12,550 bases of DNA, taken from contig JAUZOU010000048.1 in the NCBI GenBank assembly GCA_030706285.1, positions 1-12,550 on the forward strand, read 5' to 3'. The stretch is from Bacteroidota bacterium. GTDB taxonomy: Bacteria; Bacteroidota; Bacteroidia; Bacteroidales; UBA1402. This document shows positions 1 through 7,196 of this stretch, piece by piece. The notes under the pieces were generated by a model that was given only the letters and a program-made list of their open reading frames with translations, was not told the DNA's origin and did no database searches. How positions within the stretch are numbered: position 1 is the first letter of the stretch; each line of letters starts with the position of its first letter. Both the position numbers and the translations under genes were made by a program.

Positions 1-282
1 CTTATCTTCCGACCGGTATAACGGAGCATGACATTGTTTGCACAGATAAGTGCCTTTTTCCGAAAAGGTCTCATAGCGTCCGCTAAACGGTTTCTCCGTT
101 CCTTTATTCAGGATAACGGCTCTTTCTTCAGGTGTCAGAAATTTCATCGATTTGAAGGATTTACTGGTTGAATCAGTTATTTCAGTCGTAAAGAATGGAC
201 CTGACCGGCTCTTTTCCGGTTTACCGGTACAGGAGGTAACCAGTAGCAAAGATACAGCCAGAACAGTCAGAATGGTACGCAT
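1..282 (-). CDS. msrB: Peptide-methionine (R)-S-oxide reductase MsrB, lipoprotein form, 3' end cut by window edge
   Basis: This gene runs off the left edge; 94 codons from the ATG at 282-280 are visible. The protein starts with a basic, hydrophobic signal peptide ending in a lipobox (VTSC, Cys18), so it is probably a lipid-anchored envelope protein. After a linker, residues 49-94 match the start of the MsrB domain: LTPEERAVIL, then KGTEKPFSG (about 60-68), then the first zinc-binding CxxC (CKQC, residues 81-84) and APLY. The catalytic cysteine would lie beyond the window. MsrB reduces the R epimer of methionine sulfoxide in oxidised proteins; an exported version would repair envelope proteins. 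The gene follows the 350-1264 gene on the same strand with 67 bases between them and no convincing promoter in the gap, so co-transcription is possible. The family call is firm; whether an MsrA domain is fused downstream cannot be seen. Confidence 0.9.
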   Translation of the reverse strand, partial: MRTILTVLAVSLLLVTSCTGKPEKSRSGPFFTTEITDSTSKSFKSMKFLTPEERAVILNKGTEKPFSGRYETFSEKGTYLCKQCHAPLYRSEDK

Positions 283-349
283 GATGACATTGGATGATGA
301 CAATTAAATGCAACGCAGAAAGAAGATCGTGCAATAGTCTGTCAATCAG

Positions 350-1264
350 TTAAAAATCAAGACTGACACCTGTTTGCAACCGTTCAAAAGGGTAATCGTT
401 CAAGGCATGTTGGTACTGCATAAAATACCGCACAGCCCCTTTCTGATAATTGAGCTTGCTTCGCAGGACAAATGGCCGGTCACCCTTGTTTGTCCAACCG
501 GCATAGCCGCCAAAACTATTCAGCAGGCTCCAGTTTCCCGATTGAAGTTGTATACCACCTCTGTAAAGCGGTGAATCGTTCTGGCGGGAACTGTTCATTT
601 CATAACTGAAGAAACCGATATCACCGATAAACCGGAGTTCTTTGATAAACGCGTCTGGAAACAGCAGCGATTTTCCGGCATTGAGGCTGAAATAATAACC
701 GGGAGTATCCACAAAACGAGCACTGGAAGCATTAAAGCTCGAGGCTGTTTTCAGAACAATTTCAAGCATCAGATCCGGTCTGCAGAGATCTTCCTGCATC
801 AACCGGCATTGAGTAGCCACATAAAAATCACCCAGCCACTCGATGCCCTGAGGATCTTTGTCCAGAGAAGCCCGTTGGTCGCGTACGGCCAGCGTCGTCC
901 TGTAATGTTCACCAATGACACCCCATGTGGATAAAGCGATCCGGCCAGGGACCAGCACATACGTCCATCGTGTCGAAAGACTCTGAGTCTGATCACCATA
1001 GCCCCAGAATATATCGGTCGAAAATTCAGCGGCATGTTTCTGCGGAATGCGTCCGTCCATCAGTTCCGGAACAGGCAGCGCATTCGGACCGAAATAGCCG
1101 GCCGTATAATTCATGTAAATGGTCCAGTCCGAAAGACCATCCCAGTTGTGTACCTCCTGCCACCATTGCGGAATTTCAGCCTTGGCCGTCGCAACAGCCA
1201 TACTCCCCAACAGCCAAAAACCGCCCACCTTTCTAAGTTTTCTAATCGCTCGACAAATTTTCAT
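350..1264 (-). CDS. Exported protein of unknown function, probably an outer-membrane beta-barrel
   Basis: The protein has 304 residues from the ATG at 1264-1262. I prefer this start because it gives a classic signal peptide: a basic stretch (K2, R5, R8, K9, R11, K12), a hydrophobic core (about residues 13-27) and an AKA cleavage site at residues 27-29. The open frame extends upstream to a TTG at 1342, but that adds residues across a possible promoter box. The mature part begins IPQWWQEVHNWDG and contains YTAGYFGPNALPVPEL, which looks like a conserved block. Alternating polar and aromatic stretches and a final Phe (VSLDF) fit an outer-membrane barrel inserted by the BAM complex. I do not recognise a named family and assign no substrate. 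It is followed by the lipoprotein msrB on the same strand and preceded by the end of the mrp cluster. Exported barrel-like protein: likely; function: unknown. Confidence 0.75.
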   Translation of the reverse strand: MKICRAIRKLRKVGGFWLLGSMAVATAKAEIPQWWQEVHNWDGLSDWTIYMNYTAGYFGPNALPVPELMDGRIPQKHAAEFSTDIFWGYGDQTQSLSTRWTYVLVPGRIALSTWGVIGEHYRTTLAVRDQRASLDKDPQGIEWLGDFYVATQCRLMQEDLCRPDLMLEIVLKTASSFNASSARFVDTPGYYFSLNAGKSLLFPDAFIKELRFIGDIGFFSYEMNSSRQNDSPLYRGGIQLQSGNWSLLNSFGGYAGWTNKGDRPFVLRSKLNYQKGAVRYFMQYQHALNDYPFERLQTGVSLDF

Positions 1265-1271
1265 GGTGGGC

Positions 1272-1299
1272 CGAAGATACATAACAAATTGCAACCAAA
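1272..1299 (-). promoter_or_regulatory. Weak candidate promoter for the 350-1264 gene
   Basis: On the minus strand TATCTTCG (1279-1272) matches the Bacteroidetes -7 box TAnnTTTG at all but one fixed position, and TTTG lies at 1299-1296. The spacer is 16 bases, shorter than the usual 19-21. Transcription from it would start almost at the ATG (1264), giving a nearly leaderless message, so either the box or the chosen start codon may be wrong. Confidence 0.3.
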
Positions 1300-1334
1300 A
1301 TCGAATACTCTGTAAAAATAAAAGGTATAAACCC

Positions 1335-1374
1335 CAGGGCAATTCCTAGACCCTGAGTCCACCGCAAGCGGCGG
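1335..1374 (-). terminator. GC-rich hairpin after mrp, possible transcription end
   Basis: Downstream of the mrp stop, the minus strand reads CCGCCG-CTTG-CGGTGG (1374-1359), a six-pair stem with one G-U pair and a CUUG tetraloop closed by G-C, a known stable RNA loop. A second, weaker pairing CAGGG/CCCTG (1335-1339 with 1351-1355) follows. There is no T-run directly after, so a rho-independent terminator is not proven; it may instead protect the 3' end of the ilvE-mrp transcript. Confidence 0.35.
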
Positions 1375-1409
1375 GGAATTCAACCATTAAAGAAGGCTTC
1401 GGCAAACGG

Positions 1410-2513
1410 TCAATGTCCTTTCACAATCACTCGTTGAGTCTGAGTCTGATTGGCATTACGAAGTTCCGTTTGTTCCACAACCTTCGAAGCCAACTCTGCA
1501 AAAGCCATTCCGGTAAGGCTGTCCGCCTGCAATACAACAGGCTCTCCGATATCGCCGCCTTCACAGATACGTTGAACGATCGGGATCTGGCCCAGCAATG
1601 GAATATTCAGTTCTTCAGCCAGCTGACGGCACCCCTCCTTGCCAAACAGATAATATTTGTTTTGAGGTAATTCGGCTGGTGTAAACCAGGACATGTTTTC
1701 AACCAGTCCAAGCACCGGTACATTGATCTTGTCGTTTGTAAACATGCTGATTCCCTTTCTGGCATCAGCCAAAGCAACCTGTTGCGGCGTACTCACTACA
1801 ATGGCACCTGTAACAGATAATGTCTGGACCAACGTCAAATGAATGTCACTGGTGCCGGGAGGCAGGTCTATCAGAAAATAATCCAACTCACCCCAATTGG
1901 CATCGGCGATCAGCTGCTTCAGTGCATTTGATGCCATGCCACCCCGCCAGACTACGGCATTGTCCTTATCGACAAAAAAACCGATGGACAAGATCTTGAC
2001 GCCATAACGTTCTTCCGGGATGATCAAATCACGACCTCCAATATGCTCCACACGGGGCCTCGCTTCTTCCAAACCAAACATTTTGGGAATGGAAGGCCCG
2101 AATATATCAGCATCCAACAATCCGACCTTATAGCCTTTAGAAGCCAGTGCCACAGCCAGATTCGACGAAATGGTCGACTTACCTACCCCACCCTTTCCCG
2201 AAGAAATGGCAAGAATATTTTTAACCTGAGGCAACAATTTATCCGGTTCAGGACGTTCCAACTGCCTGGTCTGAACGTTGACAGTCACTTCCACCTGTTC
2301 ATCGATATAGGTATGGATCGCTGTTTCAGCGGCTTTGACAACCGACTTGATGAATGGATCGTTCGGCTTTTCAAACTTCAGAGTAAAAGTAACCTTGATG
2401 CCGTCGATGCGGATAGAATCCTCCAACATCCCGGAAGAAACAAGATCCTTCCCGGTGCCCGGATAGCGCACGTTCGTCAGCGCGTCCTTGATCAATTTTG
2501 GATAGAGTGTCAT
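1410..2513 (-). CDS. mrp: Mrp/NBP35-family iron-sulfur carrier P-loop ATPase
   Basis: The protein has 367 residues, normal for a Bacteroidetes Mrp (also called ApbC). The N-terminal part (about 4-85) is a MIP18/DUF59 domain found in Fe-S assembly factors. The ATPase follows: deviant Walker A SGKGGVGKST (105-114) with its signature lysine, then DADIFGPS (134-141), then DLPPGTSD (216-223). Members bind a bridging Fe-S cluster in a dimer and hand it to apo-proteins in the cytoplasm. The usual cluster-binding CxxC in the C-terminal third is absent: the segment after ENMS reads WFTPAELPQNKYY, and the only cysteines are C295 and C317. I recall the same substitution in other Bacteroidetes. It is the last gene of a four-gene cluster, starting 3 bases after the trmB stop, with no visible Shine-Dalgarno, so it is probably translated from the shared transcript. 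Family call very sure; Fe-S transfer in this variant is inferred. Confidence 0.95.
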   Translation of the reverse strand: MTLYPKLIKDALTNVRYPGTGKDLVSSGMLEDSIRIDGIKVTFTLKFEKPNDPFIKSVVKAAETAIHTYIDEQVEVTVNVQTRQLERPEPDKLLPQVKNILAISSGKGGVGKSTISSNLAVALASKGYKVGLLDADIFGPSIPKMFGLEEARPRVEHIGGRDLIIPEERYGVKILSIGFFVDKDNAVVWRGGMASNALKQLIADANWGELDYFLIDLPPGTSDIHLTLVQTLSVTGAIVVSTPQQVALADARKGISMFTNDKINVPVLGLVENMSWFTPAELPQNKYYLFGKEGCRQLAEELNIPLLGQIPIVQRICEGGDIGEPVVLQADSLTGMAFAELASKVVEQTELRNANQTQTQRVIVKGH

Positions 2514-2516
2514 GAT

Positions 2517-3278
2517 TTATTCTGTTTGTATGGTTGCCAGATTTCTGGCGCTGCGTCCGAAACTACGGTATGAATCCGGTTCGATAAACACCTCCGGCTC
2601 CATCCAGTCGATGTGCTCCGGCAGCATAAACTGAATATATTTGATTGTCAGTCCTCGCAACAGCCACTGTTTCTCGTAAAAAGTCTGAATGGACAGAAGC
2701 TTGTCTGCCCAGCCACAATGATACAAGTCATCGGTGCTGATGATCACCGGCAGCTGATTGGTTTTGATCATTTCGCAGGTATACTGGTACATAAACCGGC
2801 TATCTGTTTTCAGGTGAACTTTACCGCCTGGTTTGAGAAACTGTTGATAGTCGTGCATGAAACGAGTAGCCGTGAGGCGCTTTCCAATCTTTTTCATTTG
2901 CGGATCCGGAAATGTCAGCCAAATTTCGGAGACTTCTCCGGGAGCAAAAAAGCGGGTGATAAATTCAATGTGCGTCCGCAGAAAAACGGCATTCTTCAAT
3001 TCTTTTTCCTGAACTTCCCTGGCTCCTGTCCACATACGGGCTCCTTTTATGTCTATGCCGATGACATTGATTTCTGGATAAAGCTGAGCCAGAGCCACAG
3101 TATACTCGCCCTTTCCGCAGCCAAGTTCCAACACGACAGGATGGTCATTCCCAAAAACTGTCTCGCCCCAATGGCCTTTTAACGGATGGTCCAAGCCCTG
3201 AACATCGTATTGTGCACATTCAAACACATGAGGCCAGGCACTCATATCACTAAATTTCTTCAGTTTGTTTTTCCCCAT
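2517..3278 (-). CDS. trmB: tRNA (guanine-N7-)-methyltransferase TrmB
   Basis: This 253-residue cytoplasmic enzyme methylates N7 of guanine 46 in the variable loop of tRNA, using S-adenosylmethionine. The SAM-binding motif I is LELGCGKGEYT (50-60), followed by the acidic IGIDIKGAR (73-81) that contacts the SAM ribose. The family hallmark after strand 4 is IWLTFPDPQMKK (119-130); most bacterial TrmB proteins have PDPWPKKRH, so the Trp to Gln change marks the Bacteroidetes branch. HLKTDS (155-160) and FYEKQ (200-204) match the C-terminal tRNA-binding and catalytic part. Length is at the upper end for TrmB (usually about 210-250). The gene sits between the unknown barrel gene (31-base gap) and mrp (3-base gap), all on the minus strand, consistent with one operon led by ilvE. 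Confidence 0.95.
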   Translation of the reverse strand: MGKNKLKKFSDMSAWPHVFECAQYDVQGLDHPLKGHWGETVFGNDHPVVLELGCGKGEYTVALAQLYPEINVIGIDIKGARMWTGAREVQEKELKNAVFLRTHIEFITRFFAPGEVSEIWLTFPDPQMKKIGKRLTATRFMHDYQQFLKPGGKVHLKTDSRFMYQYTCEMIKTNQLPVIISTDDLYHCGWADKLLSIQTFYEKQWLLRGLTIKYIQFMLPEHIDWMEPEVFIEPDSYRSFGRSARNLATIQTE

Positions 3279-3309
3279 AATGACTGCATTCCGGTTAACG
3301 GGCCAAGAA

Positions 3310-4329
3310 TCAATGGACCAACGTTCTTCCTATCGTAAAACAGCCTATCAATGACTGCTCCACATAGCAATGATTTTCTGTAAAATGCTGCGAAGACATT
3401 AGTTTCAGCGAGACATTCTTTGACTTGAAAAACTGGTAGCTCAGGTCCGTCCGGTTATAAAACGTGCCACGGTACAGTGGATCTCCCCAGTATGTTGTGG
3501 TTCCCCTGATGTTGTAATCGGGCATCATCCCTGCACCGATGTAGGTGGTTGAAGCCAGTCCGATGCGATGCCATTCCGCCTGCAATTCAGCCAGCAGACC
3601 ATGACGGATGGTAAATGCACTGGTCATCCTGCGATCCCGTGAGTAGCCACCAAGGTAACCGACATCGGCTGTCAAGGAATCCAATGGCGTTAAATGCGCC
3701 AGATCCAAACCAACAGCGGCATGATTGATAAAATTCTCATGAACACCGATCAGCATGCCGCTAGCGGCATGGTGGAACATAAGGCCCTGCCATTCGGCAA
3801 AGAAGACAGAGGGTTTATAGGTCAACAAGGCTCCGACAAAAAACGCCTCATGCACCTCAAGTGCTTTACGGCCTGTCCAATCCAGAAAAAGGCTGGCATC
3901 CAGCTTATTCTTTTGATATTGCCACCATATCCCGGTCATATTTGGACGGTAATACTGGATGGAATCCTGAAAAAACGCCTTAGGCAGCGCATCGAGCAGT
4001 CCTTTTCTGGGAAAACTACCCATCATGAAACGGAACGGTTTGGCATTATATTGGTAATAAGCCGTCAGGATAGCACCATCCCAAAATGAATCTGTCCCAA
4101 ATTCCTTTAAGGCATTGACGCCCAAACAAACCTGATGGATAGAATCCAGCTTCAATCCGACGGTTGGAGCAATGCGCAATCCGCCCATGGTTTGCGGATG
4201 CTGGTAACTGCTTCCTTCAAACTCTGTATTGTCAAAAAAATTCATCAAGCCCACCGTCCAGTCGATCGATTGGGCTAAAACCGTCAATGGCAGGCAGGCT
4301 ATGAAGGACAAGAAAAACAGCTTCTTCAT
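3310..4329 (-). CDS. Exported protein of unknown function, beta-barrel-like, inside the ilvE-mrp cluster
   Basis: The protein has 339 residues with a clear signal peptide: MKKLFF, a hydrophobic core to about residue 18, and cleavage expected after LA before Gln20, a site common in Bacteroidetes exported proteins. The mature chain is rich in aromatic and glycine residues in alternating patterns (for example ILTAYYQY, GIWWQYQ, ADVGYLGGYS, DLSYQFF), as expected for an outer-membrane beta-barrel. The C terminus (TIGRTLVH) lacks the usual final aromatic residue. No lipobox and no catalytic motif are visible. I do not recognise a named family. It starts 24 bases after the ilvE stop and ends 31 bases before trmB, so it is almost certainly transcribed with these cytoplasmic housekeeping genes, which gives no clear hint about its job. 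Expression and export are likely; any transport or structural role is a guess. Confidence 0.75.
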   Translation of the reverse strand: MKKLFFLSFIACLPLTVLAQSIDWTVGLMNFFDNTEFEGSSYQHPQTMGGLRIAPTVGLKLDSIHQVCLGVNALKEFGTDSFWDGAILTAYYQYNAKPFRFMMGSFPRKGLLDALPKAFFQDSIQYYRPNMTGIWWQYQKNKLDASLFLDWTGRKALEVHEAFFVGALLTYKPSVFFAEWQGLMFHHAASGMLIGVHENFINHAAVGLDLAHLTPLDSLTADVGYLGGYSRDRRMTSAFTIRHGLLAELQAEWHRIGLASTTYIGAGMMPDYNIRGTTTYWGDPLYRGTFYNRTDLSYQFFKSKNVSLKLMSSQHFTENHCYVEQSLIGCFTIGRTLVH

Positions 4330-4353
4330 GTAGATGGTCAGCCAATCCGGCTC

Positions 4354-5373
4354 CTATTCAATGATGGTTGTCCAACCGTGAGGGTCAGGCACTTCGCCGT
4401 ACTGAATGGCTCTCAGTGCATGGTAGAGTTTCGCCGAAACTTTCCCTGGCTCGCCATCTTTGGAGATGATGTAACTTTCACCCGTATCTCCGTCATCAAT
4501 TTGTCCGATCGGAGAAATGACAGCGGCCGTACCACAAGCTCCGATTTCATCAAATGTCGATATTTCAGACAGCGCAATCGGGCGACGTTCCACCTTCATA
4601 CCCATATCCTTGGCCAACTGAATCAGGCTCTTGTTGGTGATAGATGGCAAAATAGAGGTGGATTCAGGCGTCAGATAGGTATTTCCCTTAATCATAAAGA
4701 AATTGGCAGCACCGCATTCATCAATGTACTTCTTTTCTTTGGCATCCAGATAAACCACCATGGAATAACCTTTGTCATGGGCAATCTGTCCGGACTGGAG
4801 GCTAGCAGCATAATTTCCGCCACATTTGATGGTACCGGTTCCATGAGGTGCGGCCCGGTCAAAATCACGCAGAATAATAACTTTTGACGGTTTGAACCCA
4901 GTCTTGAAATAAGGGCCGACCGGTGTAACAAACAATGCGAACAGATATTCATCGGACGGCTGAACGCCAACCTTAGGGCCTGTCCCTATTAATAACGGAC
5001 GGATGTAAAGAGATGCCCCGGATTCATAGGGCGGGACAAAACGTTCGTTCAATTTGACCACTTTCCTGACAGCTTCTTCAAATTTGTCAACCGGGAAAGG
5101 CTGCATCAAAATCAATTCAGCAGAGCGTTGCATCCGGCTGGCATTTTCGTCCATACGAAAAACACGGATTTTTCCGTCCGGTCCCCTAAACGCTTTCAGA
5201 CCTTCAAAAACCTCTTGACCGTAATGCAGACAAGTGGCAGCCATGTGCATCGTTATGTTTTCGGAGGTCGAAATCTCCAACTCACCCCATTTACCATTCC
5301 TGTAATAGCAACGGATGTTATAATCGGTCGGCATATACCCGAACGACAGTTCAGACCAATTCAAATTTTCCAT
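4354..5373 (-). CDS. ilvE: Branched-chain amino acid aminotransferase
   Basis: This 339-residue fold-type IV PLP enzyme interconverts leucine, isoleucine and valine with their 2-oxo acids, using glutamate/2-oxoglutarate. It is of the class seen in many bacteria and eukaryotes (about 340-360 residues). Visible landmarks: HYGQEVFEGLKAFRGPDG (50-67), SLYIRPLLIGTGP (121-133), the PLP-binding lysine in GTIKCGGNYAAS (K183), and DECGAANFF (218-226), where Glu219 probably contacts the PLP pyridine nitrogen. GACGTAAVISPI (278-289) is the typical phosphate-side loop. It is the first gene of the minus-strand cluster ilvE - unknown exported protein - trmB - mrp. Two promoter-like boxes and an inverted repeat lie upstream. 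The start at 5373 gives the expected N-terminus, so no change is needed. No other branched-chain biosynthesis gene is present in the window. Confidence 0.96.
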   Translation of the reverse strand: MENLNWSELSFGYMPTDYNIRCYYRNGKWGELEISTSENITMHMAATCLHYGQEVFEGLKAFRGPDGKIRVFRMDENASRMQRSAELILMQPFPVDKFEEAVRKVVKLNERFVPPYESGASLYIRPLLIGTGPKVGVQPSDEYLFALFVTPVGPYFKTGFKPSKVIILRDFDRAAPHGTGTIKCGGNYAASLQSGQIAHDKGYSMVVYLDAKEKKYIDECGAANFFMIKGNTYLTPESTSILPSITNKSLIQLAKDMGMKVERRPIALSEISTFDEIGACGTAAVISPIGQIDDGDTGESYIISKDGEPGKVSAKLYHALRAIQYGEVPDPHGWTTIIE

Positions 5374-5395
5374 TTGTAATTAAATACCTTATAAA

Positions 5396-5403
5396 CAAAA
5401 CTA
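5396..5403 (-). promoter_or_regulatory. Second candidate -7 box for ilvE
   Basis: Minus strand TAGTTTTG matches TAnnTTTG exactly, 23 bases upstream of the ilvE ATG. A TTTG belonging to the more distal box lies 22 bases further upstream (5429-5426), slightly longer than the usual spacing. A start here would give a leader of roughly 15 bases. Confidence 0.4.
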
Positions 5404-5423
5404 GGCTCTATCTTGAGAGCTAG
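5401..5423. repeat. Imperfect inverted repeat in the ilvE control region
   Basis: CTAGGCTCT (5401-5409) and AGAGCTAG (5416-5423) pair over eight bases with one bulged G, separated by a six-base loop. The repeat lies between and partly over the two ilvE -7 boxes, so it could be a repressor operator or a hairpin at the 5' end of the mRNA. No binding protein can be named. Confidence 0.55.
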
Positions 5424-5425
5424 TG

Positions 5426-5433
5426 CAAAAATA
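5426..5433 (-). promoter_or_regulatory. Candidate -7 box of the main ilvE promoter
   Basis: Minus strand TATTTTTG is an exact match to the Bacteroidetes -7 consensus TAnnTTTG, 53 bases upstream of the ilvE start. No TTTG is found at the expected -33 distance; an A-rich tract lies further upstream (about 5454-5461). The transcript would begin inside the inverted repeat at 5401-5423, leaving a leader of about 45 bases. Confidence 0.55.
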
Positions 5434-5552
5434 CACTTTTGTTTGTGAATTCGTTTTTTTTCAAGGCCATTTAATCACGATTTTTTTTGTCCAACTCCTT
5501 CAATGCCAAAGTTGACCGGACCCATGCAGCGTGTCTGTCCATGGGCCCTGGC

Positions 5553-5605
5553 AAAAAAGGCCGCTGAAGGAAACAACCGGAATCAACTTCCATCATTCTT
5601 CAGCG
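5553..5605 (-). terminator. Candidate terminator of the esterase gene pair
   Basis: On the minus strand CGCTGAAG (5605-5598) pairs perfectly with CTTCAGCG (5569-5562) across a 28-base loop, followed by GCC and six T residues (5558-5553). The stop codon TGA of the 5600-7090 gene lies within the first arm. The loop is long for an intrinsic terminator, so confidence is moderate. A further six-pair repeat, CCCATG/CATGGG (5521-5526 and 5540-5545), lies just beyond it. Confidence 0.5.
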
Positions 5606-7090
5606 TTTGGAGGCGCGAAAAGGAACAGCCGGCAGGCCTTCCCGGTTAAACAAGTTGGGCATGGCCGTTTCATTCCAGGCAAAACGTACCTGAACAGGCT
5701 TTTTCACTTCCGGACAGGAAACAAGTACCTTATCCCCGCGGATCATGGCAACGGCAGCATGAAACACACCATCCTTTCCGGCCACTTCAAACCAGGTCAG
5801 AGGCGCGTCTGAAACGACTTCAAACGCATTGGTTTCCGCGTTGTGGCGACCGGCAACGAGTCCATTGCCAACATAGTCGAATGTCAGTTCCAGACGGATC
5901 CCTTTCACTTTCATAGCTTTGTACTGAGGCCCCGAATAAACCAGCCCTTGCTGGCCGTAAGTTCTGGCCAACGCCCACAAAGACAGACGACGACCGACCT
6001 CCCATTTGTAGGAAGGATGAATGTTGGACGGATCGTCTACCAGGTCTGTCACGATAGCCTGGCCTGTACCGGGTATGGACAGGCATTTCGTCTGCAACTC
6101 GCAAAATTCGGCCATAGTTTCCGGTGTATGAGCCAGTTTATCTTTCCGTTTGGTATAATAATACGGGGCAATCTGGACATAATAAAACGGGGCGTCCGGG
6201 TTTTGAAAGGCTGTCCGCCAGGCATTCAACAACAATTGAGTTTTTTCCGCATAGTTGGCATCATGAATCATCGCATTCGATTCGCCCTGGTACCAGATAA
6301 ACCCTCTCAATGTATACGGTGCCAGCGGTGCGATCATGCTGTTGTAATGCAGTCCGGCATCAATTTGATCGATGTATACCGGTTTCCGCGCAGCTTCAGC
6401 TGCAAACAGCGGAGATTGTTCATACGCCGAGGCCGGCGTCCAGCGTTCTATCCGGCTGCCACCCCAGTTCGAGCTGATGAGCCCGACAGGTACGTTCAGC
6501 ACTTCCTGCAAATGCTTGCCGAAATAATAACCGGCAGCCGAAAACGGCGCCAACGTACTGTCGGCACAGGCGGTCCATCCATTGGTCGTACAATCTGGCA
6601 AACTGTTCTTTTTTTCAATCCGTAACAACCGGATATGGGTGTTACCACCACTTTTCCACTCAGTATCGGCCAAATCGGCGCCTCTTTTCGGAGCCTTGTA
6701 TTTCTTCAGCCCAATCCGCATGGGGTATTCCATATTCGACTGACCGCCACACAGCCAGACCTCTCCGACCAGAATGTTGGTGAGTGTCGTATCCTTGCCG
6801 GCCAAAATGGCCATATCGCGCGGTTCAAAGGACGCCGGCATGGCATCGAGAGTCACCAACCACTTTCCATCCGGCGAGGTCGTAACCGATTTGTCTTGTC
6901 CGGCAAACCGGACATGTACCGGAATGCCGGGATCGGCGGTTCCCCAAATAGCCACCGGTTTATCCCGCTGAAGAACCATATTTGAAGAAAGAACGTTCGG
7001 TAAATGGAGAGAGGCGTTGACTATATGGCTGGTCATCAACGAAAAGAGCAGAAATCCTGTAAATAAGTAACGAACGGAATGTTTGATCAT
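5600..7090 (-). CDS. Secreted sialate O-acetylesterase-like carbohydrate esterase (SASA domain)
   Basis: The protein has 496 residues with a signal peptide (cleavage expected after NA, residues 25-26), so it acts in the periplasm or outside the cell. An N-terminal beta-rich domain (about 27-105, starting LHLPNVLSSNMVLQR) precedes the SGNH/GDSL hydrolase core. Catalytic landmarks are the nucleophile in WLCGGQSNMEYP (Ser118), SNWGGSRIERW (207-217), IWYQGESNA (265-273), and the Asp/His block ending NIHP (His358). Such enzymes remove O-acetyl groups from sialic acids, and relatives act on acetylated plant polysaccharides; the substrate cannot be read from sequence. The last 130 residues form a beta-sandwich tail typical of the family. 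It lies 106 bases downstream of the rhamnogalacturonan-acetylesterase-like gene on the same strand, probably in one transcript, and ends in a candidate terminator. Domain call strong; sialate specificity only by annotation habit. Confidence 0.9.
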   Translation of the reverse strand: MIKHSVRYLFTGFLLFSLMTSHIVNASLHLPNVLSSNMVLQRDKPVAIWGTADPGIPVHVRFAGQDKSVTTSPDGKWLVTLDAMPASFEPRDMAILAGKDTTLTNILVGEVWLCGGQSNMEYPMRIGLKKYKAPKRGADLADTEWKSGGNTHIRLLRIEKKNSLPDCTTNGWTACADSTLAPFSAAGYYFGKHLQEVLNVPVGLISSNWGGSRIERWTPASAYEQSPLFAAEAARKPVYIDQIDAGLHYNSMIAPLAPYTLRGFIWYQGESNAMIHDANYAEKTQLLLNAWRTAFQNPDAPFYYVQIAPYYYTKRKDKLAHTPETMAEFCELQTKCLSIPGTGQAIVTDLVDDPSNIHPSYKWEVGRRLSLWALARTYGQQGLVYSGPQYKAMKVKGIRLELTFDYVGNGLVAGRHNAETNAFEVVSDAPLTWFEVAGKDGVFHAAVAMIRGDKVLVSCPEVKKPVQVRFAWNETAMPNLFNREGLPAVPFRASKR

Positions 7091-7156
7091 GGTTTCATCA
7101 TTTAAAAATTGCCCGTCATTATAGTGGTTTCAGGCAGCAAAGCCAACTTACTGAAC

Positions 7157-7182
7157 CAGCTTCAAATTATGTTTGAAAACTG
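7157..7182 (-). repeat. Intercistronic hairpin between the two esterase genes
   Basis: TTCAAA (7161-7166) and TTTGAA (7172-7177) pair perfectly around a five-base loop, with flanking CAG/CTG continuing the stem after a small internal loop. It lies just after the stop of the 7197-7943 gene, with no T-run, so it may adjust mRNA stability or downstream expression instead of ending transcription. No clear promoter is seen in 7091-7196. Confidence 0.4.
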
Positions 7183-7196
7183 GCAGGTGGTTATAC

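Noticed and set aside
926..934. Perfect DnaA-box sequence (TTATCCACA on the minus strand)
   Set aside because: It is a single copy inside a coding frame with no cluster of further boxes or AT-rich region, so it does not indicate an origin.
350..4329. Possible homology of the two unknown barrel-like proteins (both contain PLYRG)
   Set aside because: The shared five residues lie at different distances from the C terminus (about 66 versus 49 residues) and nothing else aligns by eye, so chance is likely.
5531..5812. Plus-strand open frame of 93 codons opposite the esterase gene end
   Set aside because: It lies mostly antisense to a well-supported gene, shows no domain, and has no promoter box; it is a chance frame.
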